Below are positions 12,385 to 24,393 of a DNA stretch of 64,000 nucleotides, one piece after another. Where the stretch lies: assembly GCF_963678975.1 (NCBI RefSeq), contig NC_089273.1:10540614-10604613 (forward strand). Reading direction: 5' to 3'. The stretch comes from Dysidea avara (lineage: Eukaryota > Porifera > Demospongiae > Dictyoceratida > Dysideidae). The position numbers and the translations under genes were made by a program. Position 1 is the first letter of the stretch; the number at the start of each line of letters is the position of its first letter. The notes beneath the pieces are model-generated. The model was not told where the DNA came from. It saw only the letters and a list, made by a program, of their open reading frames with translations, and searched no databases.

Positions 12385-13407
12385 TTGGACCACAACTCAG
12401 ATAACAAGAGTAACATCAGTTTTGAAAATCTAAAAGTCTTTTATACTAACACTAACCAATTTATTAACAAGAAAGATGATATGTTAATGTCAACTGCAGG
12501 TAATGAGCCAGATATTATATTACTTACTGAAACACTTCCCAAAGTTCACAATGTATCAATCTCTCTAGCACTTCTATCTATCCTGAACTATCAAGCATAT
12601 TTCAACTTTGACCCTAACTTGACTGTTACAAGCAAGATACGTGGGGTTGGCATTTCTGTTCACAGCAAAATATCTGGCTCTACTATAATTACATTCTGTA
12701 GTGAATTTAAGGAGGCTTTATGGGTTGAGATACCCTTGCACAATCGTGATTCACTACTTATTGGTTGTATATATCGTAGCCCATCATCAAACCTAGCTAA
12801 TTCAGTATCTTTACTGTGCAACTTGTTAAATATGATTGATGGATACACTCATTTGCTTATCTGTGGTGACTTCAACTTTCCAAACATAGATTGGTCATTT
12901 ATTACTGGTAATAACAATCATACACAAGCTTTTGTGGAGACAATTCAATATATATTTTCGTACCAACATGTTGACCAACCTACCAGGTATAGGCCAAACA
13001 CTACACCTCATATACTCAATCTTATTTTAACTAATGGACAGAATATGGTCAGCGACCTTGAATATTTACCTGGTTTGGGCTCAAGTGACCATGTCTGTCT
13101 CAGGTTCAATTTGGCTTGTTATTCAACTTGCAGTAAGGTACAACTTGATTTACGCTCTGCCAATTTCACAAAAATGTGTGAATTATTAGAAGCGATAGAC
13201 TGGCATACTTGTATAGATCCCCTCAATACTTTGCAAGCTTGGGACTTTTTTGCCAAACATTTTGAATCATGCTTAAAAGAATGTGTACCATATAAGAGAC
13301 CTAGCAATAAGAAACAGAACATACTTATGACTCAACAAGCTCTACATCTTAGAAATACAAAGAAGAAACTCTGGCAAAAAATATACCTCTACCAAACTGA
13401 ACTCTGA
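12385..13407 (+). CDS. LINE ORF2 N-terminus: apurinic-type (EEP) endonuclease
   Basis: A 340-residue open frame with endonuclease/exonuclease/phosphatase landmarks of non-LTR retrotransposons: DIILLTET with the metal-binding Glu, YRSPSS, GDFNFPNIDW with catalytic Asp/Asn, and a terminal SSDH motif. These elements use the domain to nick target DNA for target-primed reverse transcription. It begins 26 bp after ORF1 ends. The frame then breaks by frameshift near 13400, and the reverse transcriptase continues in pieces downstream, so the element cannot make a complete ORF2. The clade is most likely CR1/L2-like, judged from the ORF1 layout and the short 3' tail. Confidence 0.85.
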   Translation: MDHNSDNKSNISFENLKVFYTNTNQFINKKDDMLMSTAGNEPDIILLTETLPKVHNVSISLALLSILNYQAYFNFDPNLTVTSKIRGVGISVHSKISGSTIITFCSEFKEALWVEIPLHNRDSLLIGCIYRSPSSNLANSVSLLCNLLNMIDGYTHLLICGDFNFPNIDWSFITGNNNHTQAFVETIQYIFSYQHVDQPTRYRPNTTPHILNLILTNGQNMVSDLEYLPGLGSSDHVCLRFNLACYSTCSKVQLDLRSANFTKMCELLEAIDWHTCIDPLNTLQAWDFFAKHFESCLKECVPYKRPSNKKQNILMTQQALHLRNTKKKLWQKIYLYQTEL

Positions 13408-14990
13408 CTACCAAGTTTATTGCAGAGCTAGAAATTCGTTACTAAGCTTAACCAGTAATCTACAGAGGAATCACGAAACTGAAGTTACTCGAAATGCCAA
13501 ATCAAACCCCAAGTGCTTTTGGCACTACATTAATTCCCAGCTAGAAGTAAGACCAACTATTTCCAGCCTTAAAAAACCTGATGGAACTGTCACGCAAGAT
13601 AGCTGTGAGATAGCTGACATATTTAATACTTATTTTTCAAGTGTTTTTACATTATCAGATGACACCTCAGTTCCAACTTTCCAACTTAACCATGAAGTGT
13701 CACCCATTACTGACATTGATATTAATGCCGACATTGTTTACATTAAGCTTGTCAACTTAAAAACTGACAAGTCCTCTGGCCCTGATGGCTGACCTATTCT
13801 TGCATTAAGAGAAACAGCACTACAAATCAGCTCTCCTACTTGCTATAATTTTTAAGAACCTTTTTCAACAACAAGTCATACCCAACGTTTGAAAACATGG
13901 TCACATAACCCTTATTCATAAAAAAGGCAGCCGGCTTTATTCCAGTAACTATAGACCAGTTAGTCTTATCTCCCCAATTGTGAAACTGATGGGGTCTATC
14001 ATCAAAGACAGTATTTCTGCTTATGTGAGTAATTACAACTTATTTTCACCAAGTCAACATGGTTTTACTGTAAGAAGGTCTTGCACCTGCCAACTACTTT
14101 GTGCAATGAATTATTGAACACAATATATTAATGTTTGAATGACAAATTCCCTGAGGATGTTGCATACTTGGATTTCCAAAAAAAGCTTTCGATTTGGTTC
14201 CACAAAAGTACTTGCTGAGCAAATTGTATGGATATGGTAATCAGGGAAAATTACTCTCTTGGATTGAAGGTTTTCTTACTGGAAGGAAACAGAGAATTGT
14301 CTTAAATAGTCACTGTTCCACCTGGGCTGATGTACTTAGCGGCGTGCCCCAAGGGTCTGTTTTGTGGCCCTTATTTTTCTACATATATGTAAATGAAATA
14401 CCTGATATTGTTGATAGTCCAATTCTTCTGTTTGCTGATGACATCAAGATCTTTAGATGCATTAAGTCACATGAAGATTATATCCAGCTCCAAAATCAGA
14501 TTTGAATTGCCTCTCTGAATGGTCATTTAAGTGGAAACTAAAATTCAGTGTTAGCAAGTGTAATATCTTACATCTAGGCACTAAAGAAAACTACACCTAT
14601 TTCCTTTGCGGTACTGCCATCCAACCAGCACAATCTGTCAGAAACCTCGGGGTTATGATTGATCAAGATCTTAAGTTTCACGAGCACACTTCACTTGTAA
14701 TCAACAAAGCAAATCACATACTTGGGTTGATTAACGAAAGTTCTTCTTATTAGACTCTGACATGTTGGTTCATCTTTACAGATCTATGGTACGTCCTATA
14801 CTAGAGTATGGTAATGTAATATGGGGACCCCACTACCTATTAGACCAAAAGTAGGTTGAAACAATTCAGCGAAGAGCAACAAAATTGATAAACAATTTGC
14901 ATGGTAGTGACTATGGCACAATACTCACAGAATTAAGGTTGCCTTCACTTAATTATTGTCGTCAGTGTGTTGACATGATACTTCTACAAG
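13400..14990 (+). pseudogene. LINE ORF2 reverse transcriptase, multiply broken
   Basis: Successive frames encode recognisable RT blocks: a KSSGPDG block near 13780 followed at once by a stop, SSNYRPVSL near 13940, SQHGF near 14055, GVPQGSV near 14343, and the catalytic FADD box near 14430. The thumb/C-terminal part (FSVSKCNILHLG, RNLGVMIDQDLKFHEH, then RPILEYGNVIWGPHY) follows to about 14990. At least three stops and several frame changes interrupt it. The element ends near 15010 in an AT-rich tail. A dead copy of the LINE that begins near 10.8 kb. Confidence 0.85.
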
Positions 14991-15009
14991 TATAAGAAAA
15001 AATTTGTAA

Positions 15010-15945
15010 TTTTAAATTAGATTAGGGACAGTGTATAATGCTGCAATAAAAGCACTGAAACACTGAAACAAGCTAGATCGGAGTAGTACGTAATGTCCAA
15101 ATACCGTAAAACAATAAGAAGTGAATATCGCTACTGTACTACACTCAGGTCAGTTTAACTGCTAAAAGATACTTTGGGACCACTATCAAGCATCCGCATT
15201 GTACAGGTGTCCTTAATTTCAATTTTCTTGATTACAATAAACAGAAATAATCAGTGTTTTGTTTTCCCTTAATACTGTTAGTAAATTTTAAAGTCACAAC
15301 AAAGACTTAGTCTGTAAAGGCATGTAGCTCCTTTAAGGGTTGTATTTAATCTTTGTCTGTTTAGCTAGCATGCCTGATGGAATTTAAAATGGAAGTGAAA
15401 CCTCAGTGCAATGAAGGTCTTGCCTTGCATCTTTATGTCTCACATTGTGACTGTGTAGAATAGTCGAGAGTTAAGCAGCCAAGATTAATTACTTTCTCTT
15501 GCCATATTTCTAATGGCAGTGACTCAGTCTACTCTGTTGGTTTGGAAACTGCATGCTCACTCAAATGTTAACAGCTCTAATAATTCCATCACATCTTGTG
15601 GTTTTGCTTTGAGTTTCCGGCTTGCTCTATACAGTCATCTTGATCAAACATAACTTTTGCATTCTTGACTACTTGAGCATTACAATCAATCAAAGAAAAA
15701 ATTAGGACTACTACACAAACACATCACAAATAAATCATTACACTAGATAATTTTACCCACCAGATGTAGGGATAATGTCTGGTCATTGTGCACACTTTCC
15801 CCCAAAATACAATAAATTATAATTATATCATCATATTGCTTTGCATTAAAGGTGATAAATTAACATCCGTAGTGAACCAGATTCAAACTCTGTAGTTTAG
15901 TTCCCATTACCAGATGGACATTAGAAGTATATTGTGCTCCTACAG

Positions 15946-15978
<33 letters not shown>

Positions 15979-17022
15979 ATGAATAGGCTTAACTTTTATT
16001 ACATGACTCCTTTACCATGGCAACCATTTCTTCCATTTCCAGTGTTAATGTTGATTTGTACAGTACTTGGTGCATACTTTCCAATCCATTAACTGCACCA
16101 GTATGTACTCAATAGTCAGTGTGCAAGAACAATAATGCTGTTGCACTGTAGTGTTGATTCATAATAGAGGTCACCTGTGTTTTGCCAAACCTTTTCTGGT
16201 ACACTACCTACGTAAGTGTCACCTCAGAAAACTTGCTTTTAAACCACAAAGAAGCCTTAAAAGTTAATTTGGAAGAAGTATCTGTTTACTAGTAAAATAT
16301 GAAGTCAAAAGGAACCAATAAAGGTATTTTAAAAGAAACTGAAATTAAAATTTATACATGCCATCATGTTCATATTATTGTTATTTTTCACTGATTTACT
16401 ACAGGAAAATCCTTTCACTTTTGTATTAAAACTACATAGTTTTCCTTCCTATGCTATTCTTCATGTTCATGACCAAAATTAATGCATATTGTGATGACAA
16501 CATACAGTACATTCTCAAGCAAATTTGCTTTTTGCCGTAGGATCACTTTATCTGAAGAGTGAAGCCTTTTTGCTGTAACGGAAACCCAATGTATTAATAA
16601 CTACCCGATCCAATTTTAATTTGAAACCTATACCATTTCCTATATTGTAACCACAGCATATTAAGTACAACAATGTAGTTAGAAATACCAGCCACCTACT
16701 TTGACTTGTTGTGATTGCAGCGCTGCACAAATGATACATACCAGAAGCCATCCTCATATACCATTCCTGGCCACAGCATGCTATACACTGCCTACGTATA
16801 GTTGGATAAATCAAAGCTGAATAGTGCAATACACTAAACTGGAACGAAACAATACACTAGGGTTGTTAACTTCCTTTATAATTTTTTTTGATTTGATAAT
16901 GACTTAATAATTGCAATCAATGGTATTGGGGGTATAGTACTGAAGGTCCACTATGTAGCTCTGGGCTAGCAGCCATTAAAAAAAACAAAACTACAATACT
17001 TATATTACTTTCTGATAAAAAT
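15010..17022. other. no gene seen
   Basis: AT-rich sequence. A degenerate relative of the pogo-like MITE found at 34596 is recognisable around 15170-15245. A (TA)n run lies at 15944-15974. The minus-strand open frame at 16548-16829 resembles nothing I recognise. Confidence 0.5.
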
Positions 17023-17254
17023 GTGACTGGATTTGTGAAAAGAGGTCTTCCACATGCATTCAAATCTGTGAACTTGAAAGACCATAACTAAGTGTTCATT
17101 TTAACCTAAATATTTTGCCATCCATTCAACCATGCATGTTGGTGGTCACTTCTGACCAAACTTCAAGCCAGTAGCTCTGTCCAATCTATATATGAATTGT
17201 CAAAGTTGGTAAATTGGATGTGTGTGGAAGACCCCTTTTTGCATATCCAGTCAC
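17023..17254. mobile_element. MITE family B, copy B1
   Basis: Inverted ends GTGACTGGATTTGTGAAAA / TTTTTGCATATCCAGTCAC with inner GTCTTCCACA / TGTGGAAGAC blocks. It is flanked by AAAT on both sides (17019-17022 and 17255-17258). Non-coding. Confidence 0.85.
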
Positions 17255-17899
17255 AAATTACATTAAAGGGGATTGGAACATCTACTATACATGGGCATAC
17301 AAAAATTAATGGTATAGTTTTCATGTATAAAGTTAGATTAAAATGTGTCCATAAAATAGTATATTCTAGTCTTGTTAGTCTTGATAGATAGAGGTAAATC
17401 AATTGGGGGTAGGATGTTCCATATTCAAGTGAAGAAGAAATCTCTACTTGTACGTTACTACCATGATTCGTTTTACCACTTGTGGTAAGCCCATTAGCCA
17501 AGGTGATGTATAGTTTGTGACATCGAAGGAAGAAAAGTGGTACAATATACTTGAGTGAGTTCAGCACAAAAATAATTTTGGTAAGTTCAAAGGTGTAAAT
17601 TTAGGGTAGCAACATAAGTTTTTAGAATCAGTGGGAAAATTCCTACTTTGGCATTGAACAAAATGATTGTTATAACATGCCAATGTAGGGATATTCCAAC
17701 CAAGCTATGTTGTAATACCATCATTCATCTCTTGTTTCACTACTTTGTGGCTTGGATCCCCCCTTCACTATGTCATTTTAAAATTAAATTATAATATAAT
17801 AAGGTTTAGTCACCATATCATTGAACAGTATGTAATTTGTGATCTCATAAAGATATTAATTAGGTACACAGTTTTCTTGGCTGTCACTGTTTGGTACTG

Positions 17900-18020
17900 G
17901 CTAAAGCTGTGACTACTGTTCTACTGCTGCAAGCTGTGACTACTGCAAGCTGTGATTACTGCAAGCTGTCACTACTGCAAGCTGTCACTACTGTTCACTG
18001 TTTGGTACTGGCTAAAACTG
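17900..18020. repeat. short minisatellite, CTGCAAGCTGTGACTA-type units
   Basis: About five imperfect 16-18-bp units of CTGCAAGCTGTSACTA, flanked by a duplicated GTTTGGTACTGGCTAAA phrase. Confidence 0.8.
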
Positions 18021-18436
18021 TACTGGCTATACTGTTTGCTACAATTTCTGTATCCCGAATCTATAATAATGATTTAGAAGAGCAGTAATGTCATGGAGAT
18101 CACAAACACTATGTAGTGAATATTGTACAGTAGAGCTGAAACAGATAGCATCCTAATTAAATCATTCCGGATATTCTACAGGTAGTGAAATCATTAAAAA
18201 CATGACATTATTTTTGTCATGAACCTGCTGTCTATACACATATAGATCAGAAGTAAGTATAGTATTCTTACAACGATTGGGATTGTAATAAAAGTTTTGT
18301 ATCAAAGAAAATCATCATGACATTGCTTTAAGTTATTAGCAACTACAGTAACTGTATCCTGATGGCTTCACATTACTATTTGGAATGATATAGCTACAGA
18401 TATCTGTTTCAGCCCTGCAACTTAATGGTTGGCTTC

Positions 18437-18953
18437 AGGAGCAGATCCAGGAGCTGGCAAGGGGAGGGGCACAAACAGGCTAAGTTGTAGGTGGTTGCAT
18501 GGGGAGAGCATGCAGTTTCTCTTGTTAGTTGCTGTATTCTTTAAGCAGCAATGATCACTCGTCAGTAGGTTGATTTTTGTTATTATGTCCTTTGCAGATG
18601 GTTGTGAAGTCTTAAAAGCTGTTTAAAAGGCTATGTAAGTCCTAAACACCAGCCACACAATAATTATTTTAGAGGCACTTAGTACGTACGAAGGACATAG
18701 TTGTCAGACTAAAATCAATTTATACACAGAAAACTACATAATATCACCATTTATTGCAAAATCACCTGAAACTAAAGTTAAACAGCTGGCAAACTGTCAC
18801 CCAGCACCGAGCTCAGCACCTTCGACTTTTAGTCTGACAACTATGACAAGGTATATAGTATTTCTATCAAAAGTAGTAGCTATGGCTCTTCCACTGAGGG
18901 AGGGAGGGGGGAGGGGGCATTGCCCCAAATGCCCCATCCTGGATCCGCCATTG
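18437..18953. mobile_element. MITE with GGATCCAGGA termini, copy 1
   Basis: The left end holds AGCAGATCCAGGAGCTGGC and the right end TCCTGGATCCGCC. A second copy sits at 19913-20407 with the same order of internal blocks (AAGTTGTAGGTGGTTGCATG, the GGCACTTAGTACG block, a G-rich right arm and CCCCAAATGCCCCATCC). Copy 1 also has an internal inverted repeat around GTCAGACTAAAA / TTTTAGTCTGAC. Non-coding. Confidence 0.7.
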
Positions 18954-19008
18954 GGCTTGATACACATATGCTTAGTAGGCATGTAAGATATAAAAAAGTA
19001 CACTGTTA

Positions 19009-19303
19009 TTATTATTATTATTATTATTAATTAGCAAAGCCCACCAGGGGCAACACGCTAATGTTCATTACAATTACACACAATACCAATCAGATTGTTC
19101 TTAAAAGTGTCAATGTCAGTCTTGTCAATATCAGAGATAGGTAGTTGGTTCCATTGAATAATTGTTCGTGGTAAGAAAGAGTATTTGTAAACATCGATTC
19201 TTGTTGGTAAGTGAAATAGCTTGAGGGAGTGGTTGGAACGAGTATATGATACTGGAACTGATAGTGGTATACAACGATCAGGTATAACTATTAACCTTCT
19301 CAA
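19009..19303 (-). pseudogene. 5'-truncated LINE 3' end (CR1/L2-like)
   Basis: The minus strand encodes the terminal ~80 residues of an ORF2, including YKYSFLPRTIIQWN, which matches the C-terminus of the larger LINE at 38503-40662. It is followed by a 3'UTR with AACACGCTAA / GGGCTTTGCTAATTAA sequence and a tail of TAA triplets (19009-19030 on plus). 5' truncation is the usual outcome of LINE insertion. An adjacent inverted repeat (CTATTAACCTTCTCAAAA / TTTTGAGAAGGTTAATAG, near 19288-19326) marks the truncation side. Confidence 0.8.
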
Positions 19304-19424
19304 AATTTTTTGAGAAGGTTAATAGTCATACCTGATCGTTGGACTGCACTGCACTGTACTTATACATGCAGGGGTTTTATCATTAAATTTTTATTAATAT
19401 GGTTGCAACTTTTATATAGCCATC

Positions 19425-19800
19425 AGCGGCGGAGGAAGTAGTTCATATGAGGGGGGGCTGGGCTGACCCAGACTTATTTCTATAGTTTGGTAAGGTGAGA
19501 TCAAAAAAAAAAAAAAAAAAAAAAAAAAGGTCGCAACCAACTGACAAGAGCTTTCCACCTCACCAGCTATCATTTCTAGCTGATAAACTACATAAAAATC
19601 CTTTCATAGCTCGCTACACACTGACTACTTTATTAGAGTGACTGCTCTATTAGAGTATCTCGATCTTTATCACGGTTTTCAGCCCCACTCCAAGAAAGAT
19701 AATTTCGGTGTGATATCATTCTGAGGGGGGGCTAAGCCCCCCCTCAGCAGACCAAGGGGGGGCTTTAGCCCCCTAGCCCCCCCCTTTCCGCAGCCTATGA
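19425..19800. mobile_element. MITE with perfect 8-bp TSD
   Basis: The flanks TAGCCATC at 19417-19424 and 19801-19808 are identical. The ends AGCGGCGGAGGAAG and CTTTCCGCAGCCTATGA are weakly inverted, and the interior has G-rich and C-rich arms. Inside are a 26-nt A run (19503-19528) and two minus-strand copies of the dispersed 27-bp motif (19622-19667). Confidence 0.7.
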
Positions 19801-19912
19801 TAGCCATCCTTTCTTATTTATTCAATTTCTCTCAGATAATGAGTCCAGTTAGGCAGTAGATCAGGGTGAACATAGCAGGTAAATGTATACCACTACCCTA
19901 TACAGGGGCGGA

Positions 19913-20407
19913 TCCAGGAGCTGGCTAGGGGAGGGGCACAAACAGGGTAAGTTGTAGGTGGTTGCATGCATGGGGAGAACCATATTCTCTATAGTTCAGT
20001 GCTGCTTTTTTAAAGCAGCAAATAATCACCTCTTAGTGGTGTCTCACTGTTGATATTTGCCATTTTGGCCTTTTCAGATGGTTATGAAGTCTTAAAACTG
20101 TTTAAAAGGCTCTGAATGTCTTAAATAACAGCAACACGATAATTCTTTTAGAGGCGCTTAGTACGCACGAAGGTGCTGGGTGACTATTTTACAGTTAGTT
20201 TGACTTCGGTTCGCTTTGTTCTCAGGTGAATTTGTAATAAATGCTAGTAAAATGTGCATATTTTCGTAAGTTTTAAACTGATCTTGGTTGGCCTGACATA
20301 AAATTTACTAGCTGTTTTAATCAGAAGCATGGCTGGCTCCTCCACAAGGTGGAGAGGGGGGGGGGAGGGGGGCATTTGCCCCAAATGCCCCATCCTGGAT
20401 CCGCCAT
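19913..20407. mobile_element. MITE with GGATCCAGGA termini, copy 2
   Basis: Starts GGGGCGGATCCAGGAGCTGG and ends CATCCTGGATCCGCC. The left 200 bp and right 70 bp align with the element at 18437-18953. The interior differs from about 20170. Non-coding. Confidence 0.75.
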
Positions 20408-20441
20408 TGCTATATAGAAATCAAAGCAAAAATTGTATATA

Positions 20442-20886
20442 CACTACTGGACAATAATCTATGCTATTACCATGAAATTCCCATTATCCTGTGAAACACC
20501 CATGAAAGTTTCGGTTGATAATTTTTTCATGGGTATTGAAATACCCATGAAATGCTGGGTAAAATACTGTACCCATGAATGACCCATGAACGAGTGAGTT
20601 TTCATGGGTTTGTATACCGTGAAAAACCTGTGAAATCACACCAATGAAAATCCTATTTCATAGGCTTTCCACACATTTTTCATTGGTGTGATTTCACAGG
20701 TTTTCACGGTATACAAACCCATGAAAACTCGCTCGTTCATGGGCTTTTCATTGGTACATTGTTTTGCTCTATACATTTCATAGTTATTTCATTACCCATG
20801 AAAAATACCGGCTGCAACTTTCATGGATATTTCAAGGGGATCATGGGAATTCCATGGTAATAGCATGGATATATTGTCCAGTAGTG
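20442..20886. mobile_element. palindromic (foldback) element, ~215-bp arms
   Basis: The ends CACTACTGGACAATA / the reverse complement TATTGTCCAGTAGTG are perfect, and inverted similarity continues through most of the element to a centre near 20660. The arms repeat the phrase CCCATGAAA many times in both orientations. The inner arm block GTATACCGTGAAAAACCTGT has its partner at about 20697-20716. Non-coding. Confidence 0.85.
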
Positions 20887-21028
20887 ATAGTGGGATAAAT
20901 AGCTGCCTGCATGGAGTTTGTCACAACAATTTGGACTTTAACTATAATAAGTAAACCAGCTCTGGGTACTTTTTTGTAAGCTCAAATTGTAAGTTAAGAA
21001 AGTTTCCTTGAAAACAATTTGTACCAAG

Positions 21029-21948
21029 CAGTGGCGTAGCCAGGAAAAAAGTTTTACTGAAGTAAAGTTTATATATTGACCTAATTGAGAGGGTCTGACT
21101 CAACTGATTCACAAAAGCTTTCAAGCTTAATTAACTGGTTGGATGTTTCAGAAGACTCTGAACATATTTCTGCATGTCATAAGTAATGCTCCATCCAGTT
21201 TACAGTATACCATGCTTCAATTATTAGACTAGTTTAATTTCACTCAGCACAAAAAGCTGACTTCCTCTGGAGATATTTTTAGAGGTCAGGCCATCCATGG
21301 ACTGCAACAAATGAGGTCATAGTCATGCACACTATACTTTTATTGATCTGATGTGATATTTAAGTCGGAGATCATCTCTTTCATGTGATATTCAGCTGCA
21401 TGTGAAACTAGGAGTATGAGGGCATGCTCCCTCAAGGAAAATTTTGAAAATATATGCTTTGAAATGGCATGTGGAAGCTATTTTTTGATTGTAACTGCTA
21501 ATGCATGATGTGATCAATTCAGTAGCTCAATACACTGCCATGCAGTTGACTCATTGGAACAATTGAAAAAATTAACGTAAATGTAAATGATTTAAATCAA
21601 GCAGTGTAATGAGAACTGTGGCTATAATCTGTACTGAATGCTCTATTAGAGTACATTACGATGACTGCTCTATTAGAGTATCTCGATCTTTTTGATACAA
21701 ATTCAAGTAGCTGAAAAGTGGTCCAGCCAATGCCGGACTTTGTCACCATGGGCTCCGGCCCTGCTTAGTATTGCAGCCATATAGATTCTATTTTGTGTGG
21801 TACAGTATTGCTGTCTTAGTATTAGTAAACGTTTGAGTAGAAAATTAGGTTGCCACTCAAAACTCAGGCTGCTCATCCTGAATTGTTGAGCAATTTTTTA
21901 TCGAGGCAGCTACCTCGGTTTCCTCACTGAATGGTAGCTACGCCACTG
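21029..21948. mobile_element. hAT-like non-autonomous element (CAGTGGCGTAGC ends)
   Basis: The left end CAGTGGCGTAGCCAGG and right end GTAGCTACGCCACTG are inverted repeats of a type common in hAT-derived elements. The flanking ACCAAG / CTTGGT also pair, so the inverted repeat may extend outward. No 8-bp target duplication is evident. It contains minus-strand copies of the dispersed 27-bp motif at about 21634 and 21662. No transposase frame. Confidence 0.6.
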
Positions 21949-22162
21949 CCTTGGTGGTTGTTGGTGCTCCAGAAAGCACTCTAATCAACACAGAAGTAAA
22001 AAATAAATAAGAAATAAAACTATTAAATGGCGTCTGTATATCAATTAGCTACAGTTTTCCATGGAAACAGTGCTTTTCTAGTGATCAACCCACTACCACG
22101 ACACTCAAAAAAGGCATGCTGCAATCTCGTACAATAATGAGTTTGTATGGGCAAAAGAAAAT

Positions 22163-22411
22163 GTGACTGGGCCTGCGATAATAGGGCATGTGGGCACATG
22201 ATTTTTGCCTACTTTTTCACAATTTCATCGCTCATAACGTTTTGTACCATTTTGCTATGGTAAGGCAATTTTTAGCACTTAGTAAGCATTTAATTGGCAT
22301 CATGATGCAAGTTACAGAATGGAAATACTTTTTTCCAGTACTGAGATATGACCTGTAGAGTGATTGAGTGTAGCTTGTGCCCACATGCCCTGTTTTTGCA
22401 GGCCTGGTCAC
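22163..22411. mobile_element. MITE family A, copy A2
   Basis: Ends GTGACTGGGCCTGCG / TGCAGGCCTGGTCAC, with AAAT on both sides (22159-22162 and 22412-22415). The same internal sequence order as A1. Confidence 0.85.
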
Positions 22412-22699
22412 AAATGTAGGTGTGGGCGGTTGATGAGAAACAAGTTATCTCATTGTAGTGGCCTAACGCTGTTGTAGTCTAATTACGTCATAACACTTTC
22501 AAACCGTAGAGTCACATCACTGATAAAAATATTAATAACAACGCAAGTGCGCATCTATGCTCAATAATATTTATACATTCTATTACCTAAATTAAAAGTC
22601 CCAAAGGCCATTGTGGTCAGAGTTTGGGTTTTAAATTGAAAGTTCTTTGAGGTTAAATCAACTTGAGGTGGGGTTTCAACCCCAACCGGAAAAATCAAA

Positions 22700-22845
22700 T
22701 TATGCATATAAAGCTATGATTGGCTTTAGCCAATACTGAGCTACGGTTCGACTGATTCAGCAATCAAGCGAGGTTTTTAGTAGACGTACATGAACTAGCT
22801 AGCAGTCATACTATTAATCTCAGTGGTGAATTAGAATTGTTAAAG
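22700..22845 (+). promoter_or_regulatory. promoter and 5'UTR exon of membrane-protein paralog 1
   Basis: A back-to-back CCAAT pair, ATTGGCTTTAGCCAAT (22719-22734), is followed by sequence conserved with unit 2 (ATACTGA, ACGGTTCGA, GTTTTTAGT). A likely 5'UTR exon ends at 22845 before GTGAGT. A TATAAA lies at 22707-22712, but unit 2 does not keep it. Supported by conservation between two diverged copies and by the exon 1 acceptor TTTCAG just ahead of the ATG at 26053. The transcription start is not defined. Confidence 0.55.
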
Positions 22846-22849
22846 GTGA

Positions 22850-24170
22850 GTTTTGACACACAGTTTTTTACTAGCTATCAGTTTAAGATAAGCTATGGTG
22901 GGAAACTTAACCATTCACAAGTTTCTCCGTTTCGCTTTTGGCAACTTCTTTGTTCTTTCGGGATGGTGCGAAATGCTTAACTTATTGACCATTAATAAAG
23001 CTAGCTATACTAGCTGTTTAGTATTATATTTATGAATTAGGGACGAACATTTATGCCGGTACGAGGTGTTTACCACTAGCCTAGAAGCTATAAAGTGAAA
23101 AGTTTTCAGTAGCTAAAGTATCCTAAAATGAAACTGTGACGGGACACTAAATACCTAGACTAGAAGAGCTGAAAAAACCCTACCGTCCATGCACCTAGTA
23201 ACAGTATTAACTGGCTGTACATTCGCGCCCAGACTATGTTGAGGCAATACTGAGTGTTTGTTGAAAATTTTCCCCATATTTTGTGATAGTCAGTTTTACA
23301 CCTAATAGTATGCCTTTCCTGCCACTCATATTCGGTTTCACCTTGGGACCTTTCCCTACTGCAACTGGCATATGAATCAATCATCCACCATGGACAGACA
23401 GTAGTAGCAATCCTCCAGACACCAAAATATCCCAATACGATCGTGGGGGGAGGACAAGACCACGTGTGAAGCACTAAGAAATATAGTAAATGTCATATTA
23501 CCTGTTGAAAGTACCTATAGATCGTACAACCAACGATTGTATTGTAATTCATTGATGACCACTGTTACCGTTGATGTGAGAGTCATGACTGCCAACATTG
23601 CCATCATTGTAAGTCTAATTTCTCCATAACAGCAGCGTTTTTCCAATCATGAATTACACCATGACAAACAGCCAACTAAAATATGTACCAAGCACCATTG
23701 AGCTCCTTTGTCTACTTTTTGTACAGGAGATATTCTGCAGCTCACATGAAATACTTTCAGTACTTGCCCAACATTTAGCTGGCCAGGGTAATATTATATT
23801 AATACTTACACGTATATTATTATTATTATATTATATCAGTCAAGCACAATGTCTATAGCTAGAAAAGCTCCCTAGCTTTTTTCACTTCATTTTGAATTAA
23901 AATTGTAAATGGTAAAAAAACTCTTGAAACTGTTTTTATACAAATTGACTTAGGCATTCCAACTCGATTATATAATTTTGGACTTTTTATATGCTCAACA
24001 GATAGTGCCAGGACCTTCGGCGCTTATAAGCTCCTGATAGTGCTGATCTCAGAAATAATAGTCGTTGGATTGGAATTTGGCATGCACAGTGCTTTAGAAC
24101 TGAAAAAAAGGTTCTTTGGGGCTCCCCATACATTTTAAAGTAAAAATGGCACAAGTAGCTATAGGTAAGA
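22850..24170. other. 5' part of intron 1, paralog 1
   Basis: No protein recognised. A left-end-like fragment of the TAGGGAC-type MITE is near 23038. The minus-strand frame at 23160-23474 has no family resemblance that I can see. Confidence 0.45.
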
Positions 24171-24177
24171 CATACAG

Positions 24178-24393
24178 TGCTAGGATTCTTAAGTGGATAA
24201 ACAACCCTGAAGGTTCGAATGGTGCAATAATCACCTAGCAGGAAAACCAGAAAGCCAAGGTGATTATTACATCATTTTTTGCAGTTGTTTATCCACTGAA
24301 GAAGAGGATATAATAAATTATAACCAATGTGAGGAGCCAAGGTGATTATTGCATCATTCCTTTCAGTTGTTATCTGCTGAAGAATCCTAGCAA
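24178..24393. mobile_element. MITE shared by both duplication units (copy 1)
   Basis: Inverted ends TGCTAGGATTCTTAAGTGG / GCTGAAGAATCCTAGCA with an inner GTGATTATTACATCA block. The homologous element at 42033-42157 is shorter, so insertion predates the duplication. Confidence 0.65.

Noticed and set aside
16548-16829. 93-codon minus-strand frame
   Set aside because: No domain, no splice context and no similarity to other parts of the window; likely chance.
21029-21948. 8-bp target duplication for the CAGTGGCGTAGC element
   Set aside because: Flanking GTACCAAG and CCTTGGTG do not match directly; they pair as an inverted extension instead.
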